A stretch of 64,000 bases of DNA from an uncultured Christensenellaceae bacterium (GTDB lineage Bacteria; Bacillota; Clostridia; Christensenellales; Pumilibacteraceae): positions 1-64,000 of the forward strand of contig CAJUPB010000008.1 of the NCBI GenBank assembly GCA_910588155.1, in the 5' to 3' direction. Numbering within the stretch: the first letter of the stretch is position 1; every line of letters starts with the position of its first letter. This document shows, piece by piece, positions 41,896 to 49,938 of the stretch. A model generated the notes under the pieces. The model had not been told where the DNA came from, made no database searches, and was given only the letters and a program-made list of their open reading frames with translations. The position numbers and the translations under genes are program-made.

Positions 41896-42504
41896 ATGAT
41901 AAACGACCCCTATAAGGTATTGGACTTGCCCGAAGACAGCGGCGAAGAGTTGCTGAAAGCCCGTTACGAAGAGCTAAAAGCAAAGTACAGCGAACAGCGT
42001 TTTGCTTCCGGAGAAGAGGGAAACGAGGGCGCGAATAAGCTTATGGAGCTGGAAGAGGCTTGGAGAATGATTTCGGAGCAGCTCGAAAAGAGCAGAGCCA
42101 AAGAAAATTTCGGCGGAGATTTCGGTCAGATTGACGACCTTATAAAGAAAGGCAAATACGACGAAGCGCAGGCTATGCTGGATTCCTGTACGGACCGCAG
42201 CGCGGAATGGCATTATTTGCAGTCGATAATTTTTTATAAACGCGATTGGCTTACGGAGAGCCGCAAGCAACTCAAAATGGCAGTGGAACAAGACCCTTCC
42301 AACGAGAAGTATAAAACCGCTTTGACAAAGCTGGAAATGGTTATGGGCAATCCGCAGACAAATCCGCAAAATCTCGGACGGCCGCAGGGTGCTCCCGTCA
42401 TAAACGACGACAGCGCGCAGCAAACGGCAAATTGTTTGAGCAATTGCTGTTTGGCATATTGCATTACCGATTGTTGCTGCAATGCCGCACGTTGTTGCGG
42501 TTAG
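41896..42504 (+). CDS. J-domain-like/TPR protein with Cys-rich tail
   Basis: The 202-residue protein starts with a J-like domain (about 1-65, DPYKVLDLPEDS). The HPD tripeptide needed to stimulate DnaK is absent; KYSEQRF stands in its place. A TPR-like region follows (about 75-150), then a linker with NPQTNPQN and a very Cys-rich end (NCCLAYCITDCCCNAARCC). That tail may bind metal or be lipid-modified. AAGGAG precedes the ATG. The last 23 bases overlap the next frame. Confidence 0.8.
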   Translation: MINDPYKVLDLPEDSGEELLKARYEELKAKYSEQRFASGEEGNEGANKLMELEEAWRMISEQLEKSRAKENFGGDFGQIDDLIKKGKYDEAQAMLDSCTDRSAEWHYLQSIIFYKRDWLTESRKQLKMAVEQDPSNEKYKTALTKLEMVMGNPQTNPQNLGRPQGAPVINDDSAQQTANCLSNCCLAYCITDCCCNAARCCG

Positions 42505-43156
42505 GCCGACCTTGAAAGACAAGCGCGAACGAAACGACGAGCGTCGGGTCGAGGAGAAGAATTCGGTTGACCCGTTCGAGGGTTACGATGCGCCAAAAAC
42601 CGCAAAAGCAAAGTCGGAGAAGGCAGAAAAACCGTCGAGGCGAATAGCCTATGCCGCGGCGGCGGCGGCGATTGCCTCCGTTTCCGCGATTGCGACGGTA
42701 TATTTGCCCGCGAAGATATTGCCGCTGGTCATAGCGTCGTTTTGTTTTTTTCTCGCATACGTCAAGTGCGGTGTCGCATACGGCATTATTGCGGCGGCTG
42801 TTACGGCATCGGTCACTTTTTTGTGCGGCGGATTCTGCACTTCGCTTGTAATGCTCGCCGTATGTTTTTTTCCGTACAGTCTTCTCTGTTTGGCGTTGCG
42901 CCGCTTTTCTTATAAAAAGCCGATAAACGCACTGATTAGAATCGCCGCGGCGGTCGTGTTTGCAAACGTTGCGTTTGCCGCCGTGTATTTCATAGCCAAG
43001 TATGCCGTTTTGGGCGGAATGGATATTGTGGGCGCGGTGGGCGGCTTGGGCGGTTTCGGTTATCTGTTTGCGGCGTTCATCGTATCCGCGACGGCAGCGG
43101 TGACAGACGTGTTGTTTACGATGTGCGATAAAGTGATAACGCCGAAAATAAAATAG
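42482..43156 (+). CDS. Membrane protein of unknown function
   Basis: The 224-residue frame has a charged cytoplasmic N-terminus (about 1-55) and then five or so hydrophobic segments up to residue 215. I do not recognise it. The start is uncertain: ATG 42482 lies inside the preceding gene and lacks a good ribosome binding site, while TTG 42512 just after that gene is also weakly served. Overlap with the J-domain gene suggests coupled translation. Confidence 0.65.
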   Translation: MPHVVAVRPTLKDKRERNDERRVEEKNSVDPFEGYDAPKTAKAKSEKAEKPSRRIAYAAAAAAIASVSAIATVYLPAKILPLVIASFCFFLAYVKCGVAYGIIAAAVTASVTFLCGGFCTSLVMLAVCFFPYSLLCLALRRFSYKKPINALIRIAAAVVFANVAFAAVYFIAKYAVLGGMDIVGAVGGLGGFGYLFAAFIVSATAAVTDVLFTMCDKVITPKIK

Positions 43157-43202
43157 CCCGTATTTGAAACGAAAAAAGATGTCGCAAACGCGGCGCAATT
43201 GC

Positions 43203-43231
43203 TTGACAAGCCCCGCGTGATGTGCTAATAT
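43203..43231 (+). promoter_or_regulatory. Promoter of the rpmG-secE-nusG operon
   Basis: TTGACA (43203-43208), 17 bp, TAATAT (43226-43231). The leader holds a hairpin CACCAC/GTGGTG (43239-43257) followed by five T's, a possible attenuator before rpmG. Confidence 0.8.
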
Positions 43232-43287
43232 TATAAAGCACCACTAACGAGGTGGTGTTTTTGACTGTAAACCGAGGAGATAACACA

Positions 43288-43437
43288 ATGAGAACGCGTA
43301 TTACTCTTGCTTGTACCGAGTGCAAACAGCGCAACTACGACAATATGAAGAACAAGAAGAACGACCCCGACAGGTTGGAACTCAAAAAATATTGCCGTTT
43401 TTGCAAGAAACACACGGTTCATAAAGAAACAAAATAA
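43288..43437 (+). CDS. rpmG: Ribosomal protein L33
   Basis: The 49-residue 50S protein has the zinc-binding CTEC and CRFC pairs and the usual RTRITLACTECKQRNY start, that is, the zinc-containing form. ATG 43288 follows GAGGAG; an in-frame start 12 codons upstream would add a non-family extension. It sits just before secE and nusG, as in many Bacillota. Confidence 0.96.
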   Translation: MRTRITLACTECKQRNYDNMKNKKNDPDRLELKKYCRFCKKHTVHKETK

Positions 43438-43458
43438 CCTCTGCGGGAGCTGAAAGAA

Positions 43459-43785
43459 ATGGCAAAGCGCAATAATAACAATAACACCGCAGTCAAAGGC
43501 GAAGCGCCGAAGAAGAAGCGCGGCGCGGGACGTTGGTTCAAGGAGACCTTTTCGGAATTGAAAAAGGTGACTTGGCCCACCTTTTTGACTGTCGTAAAGC
43601 AGACGGGCGTCGTATTGCTCGTTACGCTTATTTTCCTTTTGGTGCTTATCGGCATAGACCAGGGACTGTACTATCTGTTCCTGCTTTTGAAAAAAGGTCT
43701 TACGTCCGAAGCCGTTTTGCCGCTTGTTTCGGCAGTCGGTTCCGTGTTTGACGCGATACCCGTTTTGAGCGGAGGGCTTCTATGA
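43459..43785 (+). CDS. secE: Preprotein translocase subunit SecE
   Basis: The 108-residue membrane protein has a basic Asn-rich N-terminus, then RWFKETFSELKKVTWPT, the amphipathic helix before the single conserved membrane segment (about 47-70). It clamps SecY in the translocon. A second hydrophobic stretch at the C-terminus (about 72-106) makes it longer than the usual 60-75-residue form. It overlaps nusG by four bases. Confidence 0.93.
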   Translation: MAKRNNNNNTAVKGEAPKKKRGAGRWFKETFSELKKVTWPTFLTVVKQTGVVLLVTLIFLLVLIGIDQGLYYLFLLLKKGLTSEAVLPLVSAVGSVFDAIPVLSGGLL

Positions 43786-44327
43786 GTCAGGAAGTTATAA
43801 CCACGTCCGAGCCTCGTTGGTACGTTCTCCACACTTACAGCGGTTATGAGAATATGGTCAAAGAAAATCTCGTTATGGTATTCAAAAAAAATAACCTGAC
43901 CGAGAGACTGTTCGACATCACCATTCCGATGGAAGACGTCGTAGAGGAAAAAGCCAACGGAAAGACAAAGATAGTTCAGAGAAAGAAGTTCCCGTCTTAC
44001 GTTATGATTAAAATGATATACGACAACAGTATGTGGCATATCATAACGAACACGAGAGGTGTGACGGGCTTTGTCGGTCCTCTCGGCAGACCTTTGCCGT
44101 TGACACCCGAAGAGGTCAAGCGTATGCGCTTGGAAACAGAAGTCAGAGAAATCAACTTCGTTGTCGGAGACAGAGTCAAAGTCACCGACGGTGCATTGGA
44201 AGGCTTTGTGGGCGTTGTCGACGCCATCGATATGGCAAGTTCGAGCTGTAAGGTCAATGTGTCTATGTTCGGAAGAGAGACCAAAGTGGACCTTGCATTG
44301 AACCAGGTCGAGAAAATACTCGAATAA
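43782..44327 (+). CDS. nusG: Transcription elongation/termination factor NusG
   Basis: The 181-residue protein has the NGN domain (WYVLHTYSGYENMVKENL at the start, then GFVGPLGRPLPL) and a C-terminal KOW domain (FVVGDRVKVTDGALEGFVG). It binds RNA polymerase to alter pausing and links to Rho or S10. The ATGA overlap with secE shows translational coupling. Confidence 0.97.
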   Translation: MSQEVITTSEPRWYVLHTYSGYENMVKENLVMVFKKNNLTERLFDITIPMEDVVEEKANGKTKIVQRKKFPSYVMIKMIYDNSMWHIITNTRGVTGFVGPLGRPLPLTPEEVKRMRLETEVREINFVVGDRVKVTDGALEGFVGVVDAIDMASSSCKVNVSMFGRETKVDLALNQVEKILE

Positions 44328-44409
44328 TAAATAAGGCAAAAACAGGAGGCAGCCTCAAAAACTGCCGTCGGTACTGCGATTGTAAATAAAATTACAAGGA
44401 GAAAGAAGT

Positions 44410-44835
44410 ATGGCAAAAAAATTGCAAGCGGTTGTCAAGCTGCAACTGCCCGCCGGAAAAGCCACCCCGGGACCGCCCGTCGGTTCGTCGCTGGGTCCCC
44501 ACGGCATAAACATTCCCGGCTTCACGAAAGAGTTTAACGAAAAGACGAGAGGACAGGAGGGACTGATAATCCCTTGCGTAATTTCGATTTATGCCGACCA
44601 CTCGTTTACGTTCGTTTTGAAGACGCCGCCCGCGCCCGTTCTTATCAAGAAGGCGTGCAAGATTGAAAGCGGCTCGGCAAAACCGAACAAAGACAAGGTT
44701 GCGACGATAACCAAGGCGCAGATTAAGGAAATAGCGGAGCAGAAAATGCCCGACCTCAATGCGGCGTCGTTGGAGAGCGCAATGAGTATGATTGCAGGCA
44801 CGGCGCGCAGTATGGGCGTCACGGTCGTCGATTAA
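44410..44835 (+). CDS. rplK: Ribosomal protein L11
   Basis: The 141-residue protein binds the GTPase-associated region of 23S rRNA. KLQLPAGKATPGPPVG and LGPHGINI in the N-terminal domain, and the rRNA-binding C-terminal domain ending ARSMGVTVVD, are standard. AAGGAG precedes the ATG. The 82-nt gap after nusG holds no clear terminator. Confidence 0.97.
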   Translation: MAKKLQAVVKLQLPAGKATPGPPVGSSLGPHGINIPGFTKEFNEKTRGQEGLIIPCVISIYADHSFTFVLKTPPAPVLIKKACKIESGSAKPNKDKVATITKAQIKEIAEQKMPDLNAASLESAMSMIAGTARSMGVTVVD

Positions 44836-44851
44836 GGGAGGCGCAGAGATT

Positions 44852-45541
44852 ATGAAATACGGAAAGAAATACCGCGCTTCCGCACAGGAAGTCGATTTGA
44901 CCCAGGCATACGAAGTAGACGATGCGGTCAAAAATGTCATCGCGACGGCAAAAGCGAAGTTTGACGAGACGGTGGAACTCCACGTTCGTCTCGGCGTCGA
45001 CCCCAGACAGGCGGACCAGCAGGTTCGCGGGACCGTCGTTCTGCCTCACGGAACAGGTAAAAGCGTCAGAGTTTTGGTTATCGCAAAAGGCGATAAAGCG
45101 GATATAGCGACGAAAGCGGGCGCAGACATCGTCGGCGCGGAAGAAATCATCGCAAAGATTTTGAACGAAGGTTTCCTCGATTTCGACGTGTGTATCACTT
45201 CTCCCGATATGATGGGACAGATGGGCAGAGTGGCAAAGATACTCGGACCTCGCGGTCTTATGCCTTCGCCGAAGTCCGGCACCGTCACTATGGATATCGC
45301 AAAAGCCATAAACGATACCAAAGCAGGTAAAGTGGAATACCGCTTGGACAAGACGGCTATAATTCACTGCCCGATAGGAAAGAAATCTTTCGGAGCGGAA
45401 AAGCTTGCCGAGAACCTGAACGCTCTCGTTGAAGCGATAGTAAAGGCAAAGCCGGCTGCCGCAAAGGGCACGTATATCAAGAGCATTTATTGTGCTTCCA
45501 CGATGGGCCCCGGCATCAAAGTCGTGTACAGAGCCAATTAA
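44852..45541 (+). CDS. rplA: Ribosomal protein L1
   Basis: The 229-residue two-domain protein forms the L1 stalk and can repress its own operon by binding mRNA. KYGKKYRA at the start, GLMPSPKSGTVT and GTYIKSIYCASTMGPG near the end are family hallmarks. The start is ATG 44852 with GGGAGG upstream; the frame continues upstream into rplK but that part is not family sequence. Confidence 0.97.
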   Translation: MKYGKKYRASAQEVDLTQAYEVDDAVKNVIATAKAKFDETVELHVRLGVDPRQADQQVRGTVVLPHGTGKSVRVLVIAKGDKADIATKAGADIVGAEEIIAKILNEGFLDFDVCITSPDMMGQMGRVAKILGPRGLMPSPKSGTVTMDIAKAINDTKAGKVEYRLDKTAIIHCPIGKKSFGAEKLAENLNALVEAIVKAKPAAAKGTYIKSIYCASTMGPGIKVVYRAN

Positions 45542-45733
45542 AATTTTTGCAGGTCAATGGCTTTCAGCAAAAGCCGCGAAAACATAACCTTTCGTAGAAA
45601 ACAAGTGTTCGAAAGAACGTAATGGAAAGAAATTTCCGCTTGTCGAGGAAGATTTATAAGCCGTTTTATATCGGTTTTCATCGGTCCTCACTTGTTTTCG
45701 GTAAGGACCGATTTTTTAAAGGAGGTAAAACAA
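45542..45733 (+). promoter_or_regulatory. rplJ (L10) leader with attenuator and start-site mimic
   Basis: The leader contains AAAACAAGTG at 45598-45607, a GNRA-like mini-hairpin GTTC-GAAA-GAAC (45607-45618) and a terminator at 45680-45717. The same AAAACAAGTG recurs at the rplJ start (45727-45736, including GTG). The terminator loop (45689-45699, CACTTGTTTTC) is perfectly complementary to the first copy over 11 nt and to the second over 10. An L10(L12)4-binding autoregulatory leader is expected here from other bacteria; the loop-pairing idea is new inference. Confidence 0.65.
45680..45717 (+). terminator. Attenuator terminator before rplJ
   Basis: ATCGGTCCT (45680-45688) pairs with AGGACCGAT (45704-45712) around a 15-nt loop, followed by six T's. 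AAAGGAGG starts immediately afterwards, so read-through is needed to express L10 and L12. Confidence 0.85.
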
Positions 45734-46225
45734 GTGTCCGAAAAGATTATCAAGCAAAAGGAAGCGGAAGTCGACGCGCTTGCCGAGAAGTTCGGCAAAG
45801 CCAAAGGCATAGTGCTGGTGGACTATCGCGGAATGAGCGTTGCGGAAGATACCGCGCTGCGTAACGCGCTTCGTAAGGAAAGTGTCGAGTATAAAGTTAT
45901 AAAGAACAGAATTATGCTCCGCGCTTTCGACAAGGCGGGTTATAAAGGCTTCGAAGAAGTTTTGCAAGGAACGAGCGCCGTCGCCATTTCCTACGACGAC
46001 CCCGTAACTCCGGCAAAACTTCTCTCGGAGAACGCGAAAAAAATCAATAAGACGAAGCTGAAAGGCGGAGTTGTCGAAGGCAACATAATGGACGAAAAAC
46101 AAATCGCCGCAGTTGCGAACATTCCGTCGAAGATGACGCTTTTGTCGCAGCTCGTCGGCTTGCTCACGTCGCCGATGCGTTCGCTCGCAGTCGCCGTCAG
46201 CGAAGTTGCAAAAAAGAACGCTTAA
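45734..46225 (+). CDS. rplJ: Ribosomal protein L10
   Basis: The 163-residue protein is the base of the L12 stalk: an N-terminal rRNA-binding domain (LVDYRGMSVAEDTALRNALR) and a C-terminal helix (about 130-163) that holds L12 dimers. The start is GTG 45734, eight bases after GGAGG; an upstream start would run through the attenuator. It follows a regulatory leader and precedes rplL by 79 nt. Confidence 0.95.
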   Translation: MSEKIIKQKEAEVDALAEKFGKAKGIVLVDYRGMSVAEDTALRNALRKESVEYKVIKNRIMLRAFDKAGYKGFEEVLQGTSAVAISYDDPVTPAKLLSENAKKINKTKLKGGVVEGNIMDEKQIAAVANIPSKMTLLSQLVGLLTSPMRSLAVAVSEVAKKNA

Positions 46226-46304
46226 ATGCGTAGAAGAAGAAACAGGAAAATTCAGGCGCCGACACAAATGTCGGAAAACAAAATAAATCGGAGGATATTT
46301 TAAA

Positions 46305-46679
46305 ATGGCAGATTTGAAAAAACTGTTGGAAGAAGTAAAGGGTATGACCGTTCTCGAACTCAACGAGTTCGTGAAAATGATTGAAGAAGAGTTCGGCGTT
46401 TCCGCAGCCGCTATGGCTGTTGCCGCTCCCGCGGCAGGCGGTGCGGCAGCTCCCGCAGAGGAAGAGCAGACCGAATTCACCGTTGTGCTGAAAGAAATCG
46501 GTGCAAACAAGATTGCGGTCATCAAGGTTGCGAGAGAGGCTACCGGTCTCGGACTCGGCGAGGCGAAAGCTCTCGTAGACGGAGCGCCTTCCACCGTAAA
46601 AGAAGGTTTGAGCAAAGAAGCGGCAACCGAACTCGTGAACAAGTTCAAGGAAGCAGGCGCAACCGCCGAAATGAAGTAA
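46305..46679 (+). CDS. rplL: Ribosomal protein L7/L12
   Basis: The 124-residue stalk protein has an N-terminal dimerisation domain, an Ala/Pro-rich hinge (about 38-55) and a C-terminal factor-binding domain with KIAVIKVAREATGLGLGEAK. A small hairpin CCGACA/TGTCGG (46259-46274) lies between rplJ and rplL and may mark processing that raises L12 output. GGAGG precedes the ATG. Confidence 0.97.
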   Translation: MADLKKLLEEVKGMTVLELNEFVKMIEEEFGVSAAAMAVAAPAAGGAAAPAEEEQTEFTVVLKEIGANKIAVIKVAREATGLGLGEAKALVDGAPSTVKEGLSKEAATELVNKFKEAGATAEMK

Positions 46680-46705
46680 ATTTGTTATAACTTTTACAAA
46701 TCATC

Positions 46706-46738
46706 AAAAAAGGAGTTTCGAAAGAAACTCCTTTTTTT
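46706..46738. terminator. Bidirectional terminator between rplL and gdhA
   Basis: AAAAAGGAGTTTC and GAAACTCCTTTTTTT form a long stem closed by a short loop, with T-runs on both strands; it serves both convergent genes. Confidence 0.9.
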
Positions 46739-46758
46739 ATCGATCGTCAAATTTTTGT

Positions 46759-48090
46759 TTATTGAATACCTTGCGCGAGCATAGCATCGGCAACTTTGGT
46801 AAAGCCCGCTATGTTGGCTCCGACTACGAGATTGTCTTTATGACCGTACTTTTCCGCAGCAGCCGCCGCCTGACGGTATATGTTGACCATAATGCCGTGC
46901 AGTCTTGTATCGACCTCTTCGAAAGTCCAATTCAAACGCTGACTGTTCTGGCTCATTTCCAAAGCCGACGTTGCCACGCCGCCTGCATTTGCGGCTTTGC
47001 CGGGAGCAAACAGAATGCCGTTTTTGATGAGGTATTCCGTTGCTTCCGCCGTCGTCGGCATATTCGCGCCTTCGGCTACCGCCGTGCATTTGTTTTTGAC
47101 GAGAGCTTTCGCATCGTCGAGATTCAATTCGTTTTGGGTGGCGCAGGGGAGAGCCACGTCGCATTTGACCTGCCAAACGTGACCGCTTGCCGAATATTCC
47201 GATTTGGGACGGTAGTTCTTATATTCGGTCAGTCTTGCGCGCTTGACTTCTTTGATTTCTTTGACGGCGGCAAGGTCGATTCCGTCCTTGTCGTATATCC
47301 AGCCGTTTGAATCGGACATAGTGACGACTTTTGCGCCGAGAGCGGTTGCTTTTTCCGCGGCATATATTGCGACGTTGCCCGCGCCGGAGATTGCCGCGGT
47401 CTTGCCTTTGAGAGACTGTCCGTGCGCTTCCAGCATTGCCTGCGTCAGGTAAAGCAGTCCGTAACCCGTCGCTTCCGTACGTGCAAGCGAACCGCCGTAA
47501 GTGAGACCTTTGCCCGTGAGGACGCCTTCGTAAAGACCCGTAATCTTCTTGTATGTTCCGTACATAAATCCGATTTCGCGCGCGCCTGTGCCTATATCGC
47601 CTGCGGGAACGTCAACGTCTGCGCCTATGTATTTGTAAAGTTCGGTCATAAACGAACGGCAGAACTCGAATACTTCTCTGTCGGATTTTCCCTTCGGGTC
47701 GAAGTCGGAACCGCCTTTGCCGCCGCCTATCGGGAGTCCGGTAAGGCTGTTTTTGAAAATCTGTTCGAAACCGAGGAATTTGATTGTTCCGAGAGTTACC
47801 GAGGGGTGAAGACGCAACCCGCCCTTATACGGTCCGATTGCATTGTTGAATTGGACGCGAAAGCCGCGGTTTACGTGCGCCACGCCTTTGTCGTCTATCC
47901 AAGGCACACGGAACATAATTTGTCTGTCGGGTTCCGTAATGCGTTCCAAAATCGCATTTTTGCGGTAGGCGGGGTTGGCATCGATGACAGGTTCGAGAGA
48001 TTCCAACACTTCTCTTGCGGCTTGGTGAAATTCCGCTTCGCCGGGATTCTTTGCGATTAGCTGTTCCAGCGTTTCGCTTACGTAAGACAT
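46759..48090 (-). CDS. gdhA: NADP-type glutamate dehydrogenase
   Basis: The 443-residue hexameric-class enzyme aminates 2-oxoglutarate to glutamate. PYKGGLRLHPSV, the catalytic-lysine segment GGGKGGSDFDPKGKS, GDIGTGAREIGFM and the Rossmann motif SGAGNVAIYAAEKA are present. Length and motifs match the NADP(H)-dependent assimilatory type. AAGGAGG lies before the ATG. Its promoter lies inside the terminator of the upstream DnaD gene. Confidence 0.95.
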   Translation of the reverse strand: MSYVSETLEQLIAKNPGEAEFHQAAREVLESLEPVIDANPAYRKNAILERITEPDRQIMFRVPWIDDKGVAHVNRGFRVQFNNAIGPYKGGLRLHPSVTLGTIKFLGFEQIFKNSLTGLPIGGGKGGSDFDPKGKSDREVFEFCRSFMTELYKYIGADVDVPAGDIGTGAREIGFMYGTYKKITGLYEGVLTGKGLTYGGSLARTEATGYGLLYLTQAMLEAHGQSLKGKTAAISGAGNVAIYAAEKATALGAKVVTMSDSNGWIYDKDGIDLAAVKEIKEVKRARLTEYKNYRPKSEYSASGHVWQVKCDVALPCATQNELNLDDAKALVKNKCTAVAEGANMPTTAEATEYLIKNGILFAPGKAANAGGVATSALEMSQNSQRLNWTFEEVDTRLHGIMVNIYRQAAAAAEKYGHKDNLVVGANIAGFTKVADAMLAQGIQ

Positions 48091-48153
48091 TTTTTTATCC
48101 TCCTTAAAGATAAAATAAATTCTTTAATCGCTTTATCGTGTTAAAGTAATTAC

Positions 48154-48182
48154 ATTATAAAAAAACCGCCTCTTTAAGTCAA
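48154..48182 (-). promoter_or_regulatory. Promoter of gdhA
   Basis: On the minus strand TTGACT (48182-48177), 17 bp, TATAAT (48159-48154). The -35 box lies in the loop, and the -10 box directly at the end of the T-tract, of the upstream gene's terminator. Confidence 0.8.
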
Positions 48183-48201
48183 CAATTTGAGGGGCGGTTT
48201 T
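48159..48201 (-). terminator. Terminator of the DnaD-domain gene
   Basis: On the minus strand AAAACCGCC pairs with GGCGGTTTT around a loop of about 14-22 nt, followed by a run of seven T's. It starts about 20 nt after the DnaD stop codon. Confidence 0.8.
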
Positions 48202-48220
48202 CACAAAAAAACCGATTTTT

Positions 48221-49822
48221 TTATGCTTTGTCGGGGTCGAGGTCGGCTTCCGTGAGTCCGTGGGCGGCAAGAATTTTTTCGCGTTCCTTCATTATGGCGG
48301 TCAAGTCGACGTCTTCGCCGCGGGCAATCGCAATATTCGCCAGGCGCAATGCGCGTTCGTTCTCGTAGAATGCCGAATCCGTGTCCATAAGTTTCTTTTT
48401 GAGGTCTGCGGCGGCGTCCAGCTTTTTGTCGTCGTCCAGCTTTTTGAACATAGCTTCCAGCTCTTCCGCACTGTATGTGCGGGTCGGTTGAGAGGGAGAG
48501 GAAAACGACGAAGCCCGCTCGGCTTCTTCGGCGGTCTTTAATCCCGCGTCAAACCATTTTGCGAGAATGGAGTCGGCATACGATACCGCATATTTTTTGC
48601 CCGCCGCTTTATCGGCGGCAAGCGCAATCATTTCGTCGCTCATATTCCACTGACGTTTCCACTTGTAAAACGTGTTTCTTTCGCCGACGTCCATAGCGCA
48701 TACAACGCCGTGCGCGGTCAGCAAATCGCCGACGTCTCTGCCGAGAGTGGCGAAAGCGTCGATGTCTGCGGCAGACAGCAGTCCTTTGCGGTGAAAGCCC
48801 GTGACGGCGCCGTTCATACTTTCCAACGTTCTCATATTTGCGGTCAGGCAGTATGTCGCTATCGTGACGAGAGTATCGTCGGTGAAGCCGAGAGACTGCC
48901 ATTTCAAAAGATAGTTTTCTATGACGGAGTCCAACCTGTCGTAATTTAGCCCGAGTCGATGCAATATTTCGCCCATAAGTTCGTATTGCTTTTTGCGCTT
49001 GATTTCGTATTCGTCAATGGCGTCGGCGTCGGAGAGACGCAGTTCGTAGTATTTGGAAAGCACTCGGTCCAAACCCTCCATACCGCCGCGCTTTATAATA
49101 TTTTTCGCCACGTGTATGATTGTTTCCGACTTGAATCCGAAAGTTTTCGTCCACTTGCCGTACAGCCGGCTGTCTTCCGGTTCGGACTTGCGTTTCAATT
49201 TCAACGCCTTCAACACGGCTGTCAAATCGCGGTATTGGAAGTCGTATTCGTTTATTTTTTCGGACACGCTTTCATATGTCAGACAGCCTTCTTCGGCAAA
49301 TTTGCGTGCTACCGCAAGTATGTAAGACGTATGGATTTTATCGCCCTTAATCTGTTTGCAATACCCGATTATCATAAGCATTGCTTCCACTTCTATGCGC
49401 AGGGTATCCATAAGATAGTAGTATTCGTTGTACTCGTTGGGCAGAAAGTTGCGGTCGGGCAGAAGGGCGTGCAATTGGTCGTTGAACCCGCGGAACTTCT
49501 CTTTCGAGTATTTGCGTATCTGTTTGGACAGCGGCACGACGGGAAGATATTCGACGTAGGATTCTTCGCCGCTTTTCGTTGCGACAAGCCCGTTCTCTTC
49601 CCAGTATGCAAAAGCTTTCGATACGGTTTCCGCATCCGTTCCCGCCAAAACCGCCAATTTCTCGGGTGTTTGCGCGTCGGCGATACCTTGGGCGGCGCAA
49701 AGTCCGCAAAGATATACCTTGACGTAATTTTCGGGTGCAAACGGCAGATATTGAGTTATGAACACGCCGTCTACGTACAGTTTTCCGCTTTCGGCTGTTT
49801 CCCGCGATAATCGTGTAAACAT
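48221..49822 (-). CDS. DnaD-domain protein
   Basis: The 533-residue protein has an N-terminal winged-helix region (about 1-100) and at least one DnaD-type domain in the middle (about 265-345, ending ITGFHRKG-like VTGFHRKGLL). The C-terminal third contains a low-complexity linker (SSFSSPSQPT) and charged helices. DnaD-type proteins load the replicative helicase during replication initiation or restart in Bacillota, which fits dnaB elsewhere in the window. GAGGA precedes the ATG. It is divergent from sbcD. Confidence 0.82.
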   Translation of the reverse strand: MFTRLSRETAESGKLYVDGVFITQYLPFAPENYVKVYLCGLCAAQGIADAQTPEKLAVLAGTDAETVSKAFAYWEENGLVATKSGEESYVEYLPVVPLSKQIRKYSKEKFRGFNDQLHALLPDRNFLPNEYNEYYYLMDTLRIEVEAMLMIIGYCKQIKGDKIHTSYILAVARKFAEEGCLTYESVSEKINEYDFQYRDLTAVLKALKLKRKSEPEDSRLYGKWTKTFGFKSETIIHVAKNIIKRGGMEGLDRVLSKYYELRLSDADAIDEYEIKRKKQYELMGEILHRLGLNYDRLDSVIENYLLKWQSLGFTDDTLVTIATYCLTANMRTLESMNGAVTGFHRKGLLSAADIDAFATLGRDVGDLLTAHGVVCAMDVGERNTFYKWKRQWNMSDEMIALAADKAAGKKYAVSYADSILAKWFDAGLKTAEEAERASSFSSPSQPTRTYSAEELEAMFKKLDDDKKLDAAADLKKKLMDTDSAFYENERALRLANIAIARGEDVDLTAIMKEREKILAAHGLTEADLDPDKA

Positions 49823-49845
49823 TGTTTTATCCTCGAAGTTGAAGT

Positions 49846-49882
49846 ATTGACATTATAGCATTTAAAGTGTTATAATGTCAAT
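49846..49882. promoter_or_regulatory. Symmetric overlapping divergent promoter, dnaD-like / sbcD
   Basis: ATTGACATTATA (49846-49857) and TATAATGTCAAT (49871-49882) are perfect 12-bp inverted repeats. Plus strand: -35 TTGACA 49847-49852, -10 TATAAT 49871-49876. Minus strand: -35 TTGACA 49881-49876, -10 TATAAT 49857-49852. Both spacers are 18 bp. Each arm supplies a -35 for one gene and a -10 for the other. Confidence 0.85.
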
Positions 49883-49938
49883 CACAGTAAGCCGATTGCG
49901 TTTCGAAAATCGACGCAAAGCATAAGAAGGGAAAAACT

